Part shown: one piece after another, positions 8,061 to 15,719 of the stretch
Layout: the number at the start of each line of letters is the position of its first letter
How positions within the stretch are numbered: position 1 is the first letter of the stretch
From: an uncultured Parabacteroides sp.
GTDB lineage: Bacteria > Bacteroidota > Bacteroidia > Bacteroidales > Tannerellaceae
Reading direction: 5' to 3'
Assembly (NCBI GenBank): GCA_947036995.1
Contig: CAMQTD010000007.1
Coordinates: 1-38,666 of the forward strand
Length of the DNA stretch: 38,666 nucleotides
Program-made: the position numbers and the translations under genes
The notes under the pieces: generated by a model
What the model was told of the DNA's origin: nothing
What the model saw: only the letters and a program-made list of their open reading frames with translations
The model's database searches: none

Positions 8061-9362
8061 TTAAATTAATTTTCTATTATCAATCACACGTTTTGCTTTA
8101 CCTTGACTACGCTCAATACTACGAGGCTCTACAATTTTAATAGCTGGTGAGATGCCTAGTACACTCTGTAAATTGTGCGCAATTTTCTTTTTGAGTGCAA
8201 TCATTTTACTCATCTCGTCGGTATAGAATTCTGCACGTAGCTCTACTTGTACTTCGAGTGTATCCGTATTGTTTACTCGGTCTACCACCAATAGATAGTG
8301 TGGTTCAAACTCTTCCATCTCTAATATCACAGATTCTACTTGTGATGGGAATACGTTTACACCACGGATAATTAACATATCGTCGCTACGACCTAAGATT
8401 TTACTCATACGCACTGCTGTACGCCCACAAGCACATGGCTCATAGTTCAGCGTTGTTAAATCGCGCGTGCGATAACGAATCATCGGCATACCCTCTTTAG
8501 TAATGGTGGTAAACACCAATTCACCTGGCTGACCTGGCTCAACAGGCTGCAATGTTACAGGATCGATTAGTTCTGGGAAAAAGTGATCTTCCCAAAGATG
8601 TGTTCCATCTTGGTGTTCGCACTCACTTCCTACGCCTGGACCGATAATCTCTGTCAACCCATATATATCATATGCTTTAATACCTAGTTTTTCTTCAATA
8701 TCTTTACGCATATTCTCTGTCCACGGTTCAGCTCCAAACACGCCGGTTTTAAGTTGGAACTCCTCTCTTGGTATACCCGAGTCTTTGATTGCTTCTGCCA
8801 AAAACAGTGCATACGAAGGGGTACAAGCCAATACTTTTGCGCCAAAGTCGTGCATAATTTGGATCTGCTTCTGTGTATTTCCACTACTCATCGGAATCAC
8901 TGTTCCGCCTAAGTTCTCAATACCGTTATGCAGTCCTAAGCCACCAGTAAAAAGGCCATAACCGTAAGATACCTGTACAGCATCGTTACGTGTAACACCA
9001 CAAGCAGCTAAACAACGGGCTACTACTTCGCTCCAAATCGAAAGATCCTTACGCGTATATCCCACCACAATAGGCTTACCTGTTGTACCCGACGAAGCAT
9101 GCAAACGCACCACTTCTGACATCGGAACTGCCATTAAGCCGAAAGGATAATTACCTCTTAAATCCTGTTTTACAGTAAAAGGTAATTTTGTTATATCATC
9201 AATAGACGCTATATCATCTGGGGTAATCCCCATCTCTTGCATTTTTGCTCTATAAAAAGGGGTATTGTGATAAGCGCGCTCCACTACATTTTTCAATCGT
9301 ATACTCTGAAGTTTACGCATCTCTTCGCGGCTCATACACTCTACAGTTTCATTCCAAATCAT
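8061..9362 (-). CDS. paaK: Phenylacetate-CoA ligase (AMP-forming)
   Basis: Activates phenylacetate or related aryl acids to the CoA thioester through an acyl-adenylate. Length of 433 residues fits the PaaK family. The AMP-binding P-loop reads SSGTTGKPIVVGYT (about residues 90-103), the adenylate motif YGLTEIIGPGVGSEC lies near residue 235, and the hinge and C-terminal domain follow IRYRTRDLT (about 300). In anaerobic Bacteroidales this enzyme is thought to work with 2-oxoacid:ferredoxin oxidoreductases in reversible aromatic amino acid metabolism. It heads a two-gene unit with the ACT protein and is divergent from thyA. The true substrate range is not visible from sequence. Confidence 0.93.
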   Translation of the reverse strand: MIWNETVECMSREEMRKLQSIRLKNVVERAYHNTPFYRAKMQEMGITPDDIASIDDITKLPFTVKQDLRGNYPFGLMAVPMSEVVRLHASSGTTGKPIVVGYTRKDLSIWSEVVARCLAACGVTRNDAVQVSYGYGLFTGGLGLHNGIENLGGTVIPMSSGNTQKQIQIMHDFGAKVLACTPSYALFLAEAIKDSGIPREEFQLKTGVFGAEPWTENMRKDIEEKLGIKAYDIYGLTEIIGPGVGSECEHQDGTHLWEDHFFPELIDPVTLQPVEPGQPGELVFTTITKEGMPMIRYRTRDLTTLNYEPCACGRTAVRMSKILGRSDDMLIIRGVNVFPSQVESVILEMEEFEPHYLLVVDRVNNTDTLEVQVELRAEFYTDEMSKMIALKKKIAHNLQSVLGISPAIKIVEPRSIERSQGKAKRVIDNRKLI

Positions 9363-9411
9363 GGTTAGTATCTTGTCTTGTTAATTAGTTTTACTTACAA
9401 TTAGTAGGTTA

Positions 9412-9441
9412 CAAAGTAAGTACTTTTTTTTATTCTATCAA
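9412..9441 (-). promoter_or_regulatory. Probable paaK promoter
   Basis: On minus, TTACTTTG (9412-9419) matches seven of eight positions of TAnnTTTG, and TTG (9439-9441) lies 19 bp upstream. The start would be about 43 nt before the paaK ATG. Confidence 0.5.
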
Positions 9442-9462
9442 TCTTAAACGGAAACATTTTAG

Positions 9463-9470
9463 TACTTTTG
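9463..9470 (+). promoter_or_regulatory. thyA promoter -7 element
   Basis: TACTTTTG matches TAnnTTTG exactly and ends 28 bp before the thyA ATG. No clear TTG is seen at -33. Confidence 0.55.
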
Positions 9471-9498
9471 TTGGCAAAAACAATATTTAAACAAGAAT

Positions 9499-10293
9499 AT
9501 GAAACAATATACTGATCTGTTAGAAAGAGTTCTTGCCGAAGGGGCAAAAAAAGAGGATCGCACAGGGACAGGCACAATCAGTGTGTTTGGTCACCAAATG
9601 CGTTTTAATTTAGAAGAGGGTTTCCCGATGCTTACTACAAAAAAGCTTCACCTTAAATCTATTATTCACGAATTACTTTGGTTCTTAAAGGGCGATACAA
9701 ACACCGCCTATCTACAAGAGCATGGTATCCGTATTTGGAATGAGTGGGCAGATGCATCTGGCGATTTAGGACATATATATGGTTATCAATGGCGTTCGTG
9801 GCCCGATTATAAAGGCGGCTCGATAGATCAAATAACGGAGGCTGTAAATACGATCAAAAACAACCCAGACTCGCGCCGCATTATTGTGAGTGCTTGGAAC
9901 GTGGGCGACTTAGATAATATGAACCTCCCTCCTTGCCACGCCTTTTTCCAATTTTATGTGGCAAACGGTAAATTAAGCTTACAACTCTACCAACGCAGTG
10001 CCGATATCTTCTTGGGTGTACCGTTCAATATTGCTTCGTACGCGCTACTCCTACAGATGATGGCGCAAGTAACAGGACTACAAGCAGGCGAATTTATCCA
10101 TACATTGGGAGATGCTCATATTTACTTAAATCACCTCGATCAAGTAAAACTACAGCTCTCGCGCGAAACACGCACACTGCCAACAATGACTATTAATCCT
10201 GACATTAAAGATATCTTTGATTTCAAATTCGAAGATTTCACCCTCGAAGGATATGATCCTCATCCACATATAAAGGGGATTGTGGCGGTTTAA
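9499..10293 (+). CDS. thyA: Thymidylate synthase
   Basis: Methylates dUMP to dTMP with 5,10-methylene-tetrahydrofolate, releasing dihydrofolate that DHFR must reduce. Length is 264 residues, the same as E. coli ThyA. The catalytic cysteine is Cys146 in [10 protein letters not shown]. Arg residues of the phosphate site ([23 protein letters not shown]) and GDAHIYLNH are intact. It is monocistronic here, with its own promoter and a strong terminator. In many Bacteroidota folA directly follows thyA, but here folA is 5.9 kb away, beyond a minus-strand island. Confidence 0.98.
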   Translation: MKQYTDLLERVLAEGAKKEDRTGTGTISVFGHQMRFNLEEGFPMLTTKKLHLKSIIHELLWFLKGDTNTAYLQEHGIRIWNEWADASGDLGHIYGYQWRSWPDYKGGSIDQITEAVNTIKNNPDSRRIIVSAWNVGDLDNMNLPPCHAFFQFYVANGKLSLQLYQRSADIFLGVPFNIASYALLLQMMAQVTGLQAGEFIHTLGDAHIYLNHLDQVKLQLSRETRTLPTMTINPDIKDIFDFKFEDFTLEGYDPHPHIKGIVAV

Positions 10294-10308
10294 TAAGACA
10301 TTACTATT

Positions 10309-10361
10309 AAAAGATGCCCGTTAAATGAATTAATTGATAATTCATTTAACGGGCATCTTTT
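10309..10361. terminator. Bidirectional terminator between thyA and the polyamine island
   Basis: Perfect 24-bp inverted repeat (arms 10309-10332 and 10338-10361, 5-nt loop). The arms carry an A-run on one side and a T-run on the other, so the hairpin can end transcripts from both thyA (plus) and the SpeD-like gene (minus, stop at 10380). Confidence 0.88.
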
Positions 10362-10379
10362 ATTTAGTTTATCGAAGCA

Positions 10380-10709
10380 TTATACTTTCTCGTCCTCTTG
10401 CCTCTCTATAATCACAAACTCCTCCTGAAACAACGCTACAAAACTTCTATTCATCTCCTTATTGCATCCGCTAAGTTCAATATAAGAACGGTTGCTTTCG
10501 GGGAATGTATGCACAGCTAAATGGCTCTCTGCCAATAGCCATAAGCACGTATATCCTTGAATAGGGAAGTTATGCGCTATTTGATTCAATATTGTGTAGC
10601 CTGAGGCTTCCAATATTGTTTGGAGCTTGCTGTGTAATATCTTAGGCTCAGTTTCATCAACCCATACTTGATAGTTATAGATTGATGGTTCTATATATTT
10701 ATATTCCAT
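10380..10709 (-). CDS. Compact S-adenosylmethionine decarboxylase proenzyme
   Basis: Would make decarboxylated SAM, the aminopropyl donor for the synthase encoded just upstream. The 109-residue protein is shorter than the roughly 120-130 residues usual for the small bacterial (Thermotoga-type) enzymes. The self-cleavage and catalytic residues are present: AESHLAVHTFPE gives Ser62 (pyruvoyl precursor) and His67, and Cys82 (LSGCN) is 20 residues after the serine. This matches the Ser63/His68/Cys83 spacing of the T. maritima enzyme. It begins 4 bp after the spermidine synthase stop, indicating translational coupling. It is last in the island, before a bidirectional terminator. Call it speD/speH-like; activity is unproven. 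Confidence 0.82.
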   Translation of the reverse strand: MEYKYIEPSIYNYQVWVDETEPKILHSKLQTILEASGYTILNQIAHNFPIQGYTCLWLLAESHLAVHTFPESNRSYIELSGCNKEMNRSFVALFQEEFVIIERQEDEKV

Positions 10710-10713
10710 AGAT

Positions 10714-12261
10714 TTAGTATATTTCCCAATGACCCTCTAAGTAATACTTATATAATACAGGGTCATGTATTTTATTTACACGTATCTCTTTATTGCTTTT
10801 ATCGTAGAAGTCTTTTCCAAAAGAGGTGATCAGCAACATGGCATCGTTGTTAATCCACTCAGTTTCTACATTGTCAAAGGTAAGTGAACGTGTTGCCGTT
10901 TTTAGTTGATCGCTTGTAAGTGCTTTAGAACCGATAATCCAGCCCCATTCTCCCATTGTTAACACTTGGTTATGCATGGGGATAACACCAAAACCCGCTT
11001 CTGCCACTGTTTTCTTGATACAATTAAAGGCATCGATAGCATAATAGGGGCTGCCTGCTTGTGTTATAATAATTCCATTAGGACGCAAATGTCTATTGCA
11101 TAAACTGTAAAACTCTTGCGAATAGAGTCGCCCAAGTTCTACCGTTTTAGGATCGGTAAGATCAATGATTATAACATCGTAATAGGTTTTAATATCCTCT
11201 AAATACTTGTAGGCATCTTGATTGATGATATTAATACGTGCATCGTTCATTGCATTCTTGTTTAAGTCTACAATGATCGGATTCTTTTGCCCTAAGAGCG
11301 TCATAGCTGGATCAATATCGACAATATCAATGCTTTTTACGGAAGGATACTTAAACACTTCGCGTGCAGCACAACCATCTCCACCACCTAAAATCAAAAC
11401 ATTTTGAGGATGCTTTACCAACTGCATCGCAGGATGCACTAAGGGTTCGTGATACAATGCTTCATCGAACGAGCTTAACTGCTGGTTACCATCTAAGAAC
11501 AGCCAATGGTCGTTGTGCCATTTCGTGATAACAATCTTTTGGTAACGGCTCTGCTCTTCGTATACTATTTTATCCTTATAGCGATTTTGCTCACCATATA
11601 ATATAATTGGTTTTGCAAAGTATAGCCCAATCATTATAAGCGTAAATACCGCTGCTCCACCGTAGCCAAGCACACGTTTATTTGAAGCGCTTTGCTGTTT
11701 CCAAAGCATGGCAAGCACTACAATAGCAACCGTAAAGTTTAACAACCCGAGTACAAAAGGCGTATAGGTTAATCCTAAGAATGGTAATCCGATGAATGCA
11801 AAGAATATACCACCAATTAAACTTCCATAATAATCTTGCTCCATAATGCTCGACACATTGGAGCGTAGTGTCTCATTCTCTTCGTTAATCCGGATTACCA
11901 AAGGTATCTCCATACCGATAAACAGACCTACAAAAATAGATATTATATAAATAATAAATGCCGTATATTCAGTATAAGCCGCAGCTGTATACACAAGAAT
12001 AGAGGAGAATGCTACCGCTATGGATAAGAAAAACTCTACGCACAAAAATTTGCGTAGCAGGTTTTTCTTAAACAGTTTACTAACGCGACTACCTACACCC
12101 ATGGCAAACATCATTACAGACATCGTCATGGTCCATTGGAGTACCGAATCGCCTAAAAAGTATGTTGCCAGTGTCGATAATATACATTCAGCTACAATAC
12201 CAGACAGACCTGTAGCGAACATGGCAGCTTTTAAGACTGTCGATTTATTGTTTATTTTCAT
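10714..12261 (-). CDS. Membrane-anchored spermidine synthase (polyamine aminopropyltransferase)
   Basis: A 515-residue fusion-like protein: about seven membrane helices in residues 10-220, then a complete spermidine/spermine synthase domain (about 230-460). The domain has DEALYHEPLVHPAM (266-279), the SAM-site GGGDG (292-296), the acidic VDIDP (314-318) and the amine-site DLTDP (367-371). The enzyme would transfer an aminopropyl group from decarboxylated SAM to an amine at the inner membrane. E. coli SpeE has no membrane domain. It sits 38 bp after the DUF350 gene and 4 bp before the SAM decarboxylase. The acceptor could be putrescine or a different amine, possibly membrane-associated; sequence alone does not say. 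Confidence 0.88.
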   Translation of the reverse strand: MKINNKSTVLKAAMFATGLSGIVAECILSTLATYFLGDSVLQWTMTMSVMMFAMGVGSRVSKLFKKNLLRKFLCVEFFLSIAVAFSSILVYTAAAYTEYTAFIIYIISIFVGLFIGMEIPLVIRINEENETLRSNVSSIMEQDYYGSLIGGIFFAFIGLPFLGLTYTPFVLGLLNFTVAIVVLAMLWKQQSASNKRVLGYGGAAVFTLIMIGLYFAKPIILYGEQNRYKDKIVYEEQSRYQKIVITKWHNDHWLFLDGNQQLSSFDEALYHEPLVHPAMQLVKHPQNVLILGGGDGCAAREVFKYPSVKSIDIVDIDPAMTLLGQKNPIIVDLNKNAMNDARINIINQDAYKYLEDIKTYYDVIIIDLTDPKTVELGRLYSQEFYSLCNRHLRPNGIIITQAGSPYYAIDAFNCIKKTVAEAGFGVIPMHNQVLTMGEWGWIIGSKALTSDQLKTATRSLTFDNVETEWINNDAMLLITSFGKDFYDKSNKEIRVNKIHDPVLYKYYLEGHWEIY

Positions 12262-12299
12262 GCAAAAGAATCCTATGCAAGGATGTTAGATTAATTATT

Positions 12300-13226
12300 T
12301 TATATACACCAAGTAATAAGAATTGCACCACCGATGTAACTAAATGCTTCGATAAGTCCGGCACCTACATTTGCCTTCTCTTGGTTTACAAGTTCATCTG
12401 TAAGGTTTTGCCCTGGAAGTAAAATTTTGTCGGTAAGATATCTTGCTACGGGTAGTAATATAATACCAATAAGCATTTCAAATCCTACTTTTGTGAAGGT
12501 AGCTGTCCAACTCTCAAAGTCGCCCATCAGTGCATGATTTACAAGAATGGCAATCGCAACCAATGCGCCTGCAAAACCAAAACCTACAGCTACATTATCT
12601 TTCTCAATTTCGTCCAGTGCATTGTAAGGCAATATCTTATTGTAAAACCATGCCGTGAATATCATCAATACAATTCCGATAAACCAATACTGAAGCGTAT
12701 TAACAATCCCCATATAAGGAGCGTAAGAGAGGTAGTCACTCGATCCATCCACCATTGCCCACAGTGGAGCAATCGCATCGCCCGATACGGCACCGAAGAT
12801 AACCAATCCCGAAGCGATCGCACTTGCTGCTTCTACTAAGCCTGTACCTTCGTTGCGGTCTACGCAAATCTCTTTTTCGACAGAGAACTGACGCAAAATA
12901 ACTTTTGCATTGATAAAGATTGACATATTTAGCAGCAAGATAGAGAGTAAACCATAAATCAAGATATCAAAGATATCTGCTATCAGTCCGTTTGATTCTC
13001 CTACAATTGCTCCGCCAATAGCGATTAAAAGACCTGTAAAATAGCCTGTATGCGCAATGCTAAAGGCGAAGTTATCCTTTATAACCAATTCATCTTGCAC
13101 ATCAATCGTTGGGTGAAACAGTTGATACACACGTTTGCCTACCCAAAACAGGGAAAATGCTGTAAGTATATAAACAATCGCATTGAACGCATCGTTTAAA
13201 TAACTTGATTCTACTATATTATCCAT
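12300..13226 (-). CDS. Duplicated DUF350 membrane protein
   Basis: 308-residue polytopic membrane protein made of two DUF350 units. After a lead membrane segment (about 13-33), unit one covers about residues 48-170 and unit two about 207-308. Matching landmarks are DNFAFSIAHTGYFTGLL against DNVAVGFGFAGALVAIA, and DRNEGTGLVEAASAIASG against EKANVGAGLIEAFSYIGG. E. coli YjfL is a single unit of about 130 residues and sits in a PspA-containing row, as this gene does. DUF350 has no proven biochemical function; a membrane partner of PspA is a reasonable inference. It lies 14 bp after the lipoprotein gene. Confidence 0.85.
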   Translation of the reverse strand: MDNIVESSYLNDAFNAIVYILTAFSLFWVGKRVYQLFHPTIDVQDELVIKDNFAFSIAHTGYFTGLLIAIGGAIVGESNGLIADIFDILIYGLLSILLLNMSIFINAKVILRQFSVEKEICVDRNEGTGLVEAASAIASGLVIFGAVSGDAIAPLWAMVDGSSDYLSYAPYMGIVNTLQYWFIGIVLMIFTAWFYNKILPYNALDEIEKDNVAVGFGFAGALVAIAILVNHALMGDFESWTATFTKVGFEMLIGIILLPVARYLTDKILLPGQNLTDELVNQEKANVGAGLIEAFSYIGGAILITWCI

Positions 13227-13240
13227 AAGTATAAACTGTA

Positions 13241-13987
13241 TTATTTACCAAAACCACCACCGCGCGAGCGATATGTGCTTGATGATGATCTACCTGTACG
13301 CGTTGACGAGCCACTACTTCTACTCACACGCCTTTGTACGCTTGATTTAAAAGCCGATTGAGATTTACCCCACGAGCTTGTTGTTCCCCTATTTTTCATC
13401 GTCGATGCAGTTCCGTAGGTTGTTCCGCCACTGGTACCATAGTAAGGGCGGTTTGTGTTACGGTAATTGCGAGAATAATCGTCATACGAGCCTCTGTTAA
13501 TTGGAGACATCATATTGAATAGCGAACTCATCATAGCATATTTACCATAAAACTCCCAAAAAGACGAACCTCCTCTGTTCGACCATTGTCCATATTGAGA
13601 ATTACCTACATATTGAGAGTAGCCAGCCGGAACAGCTGTTTTGCTTAACTTACCGTCTACCTTGCTCGCAATCTCCATGCCCATGTTATTCACATTGGCT
13701 TGGAAGAATTTACTTGATACATCTTTCCATCCTGTCTCTTTTACATCTATTTCACCATCTTTCTTGGGTGTAATAATTTGATATTTCTGGCGGTATATAT
13801 CCTTAGAGAATGTATTTTCTTCAAACTCCATATCATATAAGATGATCGAGAAGTTAGAGACATCATTCATCTCTTTAATCAATTCGTCGACTGGGCTTTT
13901 GGTGTTACTGTTTGGTGCTGATGTACACGACTTCAGCAGCAAACATACAAACAAACAGACGAACGCTATTTTTGCAAATTTATCCAT
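13241..13987 (-). CDS. Putative lipoprotein with Ser/Arg/Gly-rich tail, possible YgiB/YjfM analogue
   Basis: 248 residues. A hydrophobic signal ends at Cys21 (LLKSC; the Lys at -2 is unusual for a lipobox). A soluble segment (about 30-125) is followed by a low-complexity region rich in Tyr, Asn, Gly, Ser, Thr and Arg, ending RSRGGGFGK. I do not recognise the family. Its place between the DUF4178 and DUF350 genes, and the basic Ser/Thr tail with a GGFG end, recall E. coli YjfM/YgiB (DUF1190), which is found beside DUF350 and PspA paralogues. That is an analogy of position and composition, not a homology claim. It starts 3 bp after the DUF4178 stop. Confidence 0.65.
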   Translation of the reverse strand: MDKFAKIAFVCLFVCLLLKSCTSAPNSNTKSPVDELIKEMNDVSNFSIILYDMEFEENTFSKDIYRQKYQIITPKKDGEIDVKETGWKDVSSKFFQANVNNMGMEIASKVDGKLSKTAVPAGYSQYVGNSQYGQWSNRGGSSFWEFYGKYAMMSSLFNMMSPINRGSYDDYSRNYRNTNRPYYGTSGGTTYGTASTMKNRGTTSSWGKSQSAFKSSVQRRVSRSSGSSTRTGRSSSSTYRSRGGGFGK

Positions 13988-13990
13988 ATT

Positions 13991-14536
13991 CTAGTTTTTA
14001 TTAGGGAGTATATTCGATATCTCGTACTCCTCTATATTTTTACCTACAGCAGCTTCGAACTCAAAATCGCCCCAACGTTCAATACACAGAATATCTTCTC
14101 CTGCTTTATCCTCATAATCCCAAGAGATTAATTCTGCCCACTCCTCAGAGCCTAGTTCGTTGAAGTAACCCGGGTTTTCAGACTCCAAGAAATAGTCTTT
14201 ACCGTTGTATGTTATCTTACTTGGTGCTTTCTCGTTTTTAGCAATATATTCTGGAATATCTTCGCCGAGCACACGTACTTTTACTTTTTCAGTAAGTGAT
14301 AAGAAGAGTTCATCATCATCCTCTACGCTTAGAAATAGTACCCGATTGCCATCCGAAATTTTATATTCCGATGTAAAATAGTCGTCTCCCCAGTCGTATT
14401 GCGAAGCCTCTTGTACCTCCCATGTTGATAGATCGTACTCAAAAATAAACCCTACTTGCAGATCTAAAACTGTAATATTTGAAACATCGTACGTCGATTC
14501 AGTTTCTTTTTTCTTAAAAAAGTCGAACAATCCCAT
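13991..14536 (-). CDS. DUF4178 family protein
   Basis: 181 residues from the ATG at 14536, which begins MGLFDFFKKKETES. I prefer this start to an in-frame ATG 45 bp upstream (14581). The upstream ATG lies inside the loop of a terminator-like hairpin, whereas the chosen start has a purine-rich AAAGAAGG just before it. The DUF4178 core is seen as YDLSTWEVQEASQYDW (about residues 33-48) and FTSEYKISDGNRVLFLSVE. The protein is acidic and has no signal peptide. DUF4178 proteins commonly accompany PspA, DUF350 and spermidine synthase genes; the role is unknown. It occupies the place held by yjfK in the enterobacterial row. Confidence 0.8.
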   Translation of the reverse strand: MGLFDFFKKKETESTYDVSNITVLDLQVGFIFEYDLSTWEVQEASQYDWGDDYFTSEYKISDGNRVLFLSVEDDDELFLSLTEKVKVRVLGEDIPEYIAKNEKAPSKITYNGKDYFLESENPGYFNELGSEEWAELISWDYEDKAGEDILCIERWGDFEFEAAVGKNIEEYEISNILPNKN

Positions 14537-14549
14537 GCCTTCTTTATTT

Positions 14550-14600
14550 ATTAAAACGAAAAAATAGCGCACCAGCATCAATGCCAGTGCGCTATTTCTT
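14550..14600 (-). terminator. Intra-island terminator/attenuator after pspA
   Basis: 11-bp perfect stem (arms 14562-14572 and 14587-14597) with further inner pairing. On minus it is followed by a T-rich run (TTTTTTCGTTTT). It starts 9 bp after the pspA stop and ends 26 bp before the DUF4178 start, so it should reduce but not abolish expression of the five downstream genes. Confidence 0.72.
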
Positions 14601-14605
14601 ATGCA

Positions 14606-15301
14606 TTATTTTTTCATTTTTGCTTTAAGCGCAGCCAAAGCATCAGATCCATTTGGTGAAGAACCTAACACGCTGTCAATCTCATCATCTAAAGAAGATG
14701 GTTGCCCAGCAATATCGCCATAAGCCTCAGCCAAAGCTTCGTCTTGGTCTACTTTCTCTTTCATTCTTTCAAGCATCGAAATAGTGCCCGAGCTATCAAC
14801 GTTAGACAATGATTTATTCAATTTCTTTGTTGCAGCCGAAACACTTGCACGTGCTTTAAGCGTTTTCAGTTCGTTTTCGTACTTCGTAATTGCCGAACGA
14901 AGTTTCATTACATTGGCATCCAACTGTCTGATATTCTTATCAAACATCTCTGTGTCGCGTTGATTGCGAACCACATCTTGGTCTACACTCTCTTTGCGTG
15001 CTAAAACTTCTGTTGCTAAACGGTCTGCATCTTCTACCGATACCTCGCCACGTTCTGCTTTCTGTACCAATTGAATTGCTTTAGCTTCGTAGTTTTGTGA
15101 TTGGTTCTTTGATGTTTCCAAATCACGCTTCGAACGTATAGCAGCAGCTTTAACCTCTGCTAAGGCTTGAAGGCTATTATCTAAATCTTTTTTTAAGTCT
15201 CTAATTCCTTGCTCTGCAAGTTTAATTGGGTTTTCCAATTTATCAACAACAGAGTTAGCCTCTGCTTGTCCTACTTTAAATATTCTACTAAATAATCCCA
15301 T
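14606..15301 (-). CDS. PspA/IM30 family membrane-stress protein
   Basis: 231-residue coiled-coil protein that peripherally binds the inner face of stressed membranes and, in the family, forms ESCRT-III-like rods. It begins MGLFSRIFKVGQAEANSVVDKLENP, with the amphipathic N-terminal helix. Helices with PIKLAEQGIRDLKKDL (about 26-41) and long charged heptads reach about residue 165. An acidic, flexible stretch (LDDEIDSVLG) and a C-terminal helix DALAALKAKMKK complete it. No PspB, PspC or PspF gene is present, so regulation differs from the E. coli psp operon. It follows the YbjN-like gene by 25 bp. Identity is secure; it corresponds by position to E. coli YjfJ. Confidence 0.93.
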   Translation of the reverse strand: MGLFSRIFKVGQAEANSVVDKLENPIKLAEQGIRDLKKDLDNSLQALAEVKAAAIRSKRDLETSKNQSQNYEAKAIQLVQKAERGEVSVEDADRLATEVLARKESVDQDVVRNQRDTEMFDKNIRQLDANVMKLRSAITKYENELKTLKARASVSAATKKLNKSLSNVDSSGTISMLERMKEKVDQDEALAEAYGDIAGQPSSLDDEIDSVLGSSPNGSDALAALKAKMKK

Positions 15302-15326
15302 ATTATTGTTTATTCTTTTGCTTAAA

Positions 15327-15719
15327 TTAATTTGCTAATTTTACTAACTGTGCCGAAAACTCGCTCAACAGAAGCTCTAGTGAGTTTAATGTTGCTTGAA
15401 GCTCGTTCAAATCAAGATTCTCTAATTGTAATGTATCTCTGAAAATAACTTTCTTGCCTGTTTCGTCCAAAACAAATGCGCCATGCACTATTTCACGATT
15501 GATTTGCAGGAGCGTTTTGTAGGCTGCCGCATGCTCTACATTGATATCGAACATATATTGTTCGACAATCAAAATAGGATCTTCGCAATCAATAACTAAG
15601 TTATAGATGCCTCCATCCGTACTATTTACAATAAAAATAGACTCTTGCTCGTCAATAGAGATAATATCATAATCAAGCTCTATTAAATACGCTTTTACTT
15701 TATCAAAATATTGATCCAT
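15327..15719 (-). CDS. YbjN / Tir-chaperone-like small protein
   Basis: 130-residue acidic cytoplasmic protein, first gene of the island. It begins MDQYFDKVKAYLIELDYDII. The pattern of an N-terminal helix, a sheet with YNLVIDCEDPILIVEQYMF and two further helices including DLNELQATLNSLELLLSEF suggests the CesT/YbjN chaperone-like fold. I assign it to YbjN-like proteins from this pattern and its position before pspA, where E. coli has yjfI (DUF2170). It probably acts as an adaptor or chaperone for the other products, but that is inference. No signal peptide is present. Confidence 0.65.
   Translation of the reverse strand: MDQYFDKVKAYLIELDYDIISIDEQESIFIVNSTDGGIYNLVIDCEDPILIVEQYMFDINVEHAAAYKTLLQINREIVHGAFVLDETGKKVIFRDTLQLENLDLNELQATLNSLELLLSEFSAQLVKLAN

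Noticed and set aside
14537-14581. Upstream ATG as start of the DUF4178 gene
   Set aside because: It is in the loop of the post-pspA hairpin, adds a hydrophobic stretch not expected in the family, and the downstream ATG has a purine-rich ribosome-binding site.
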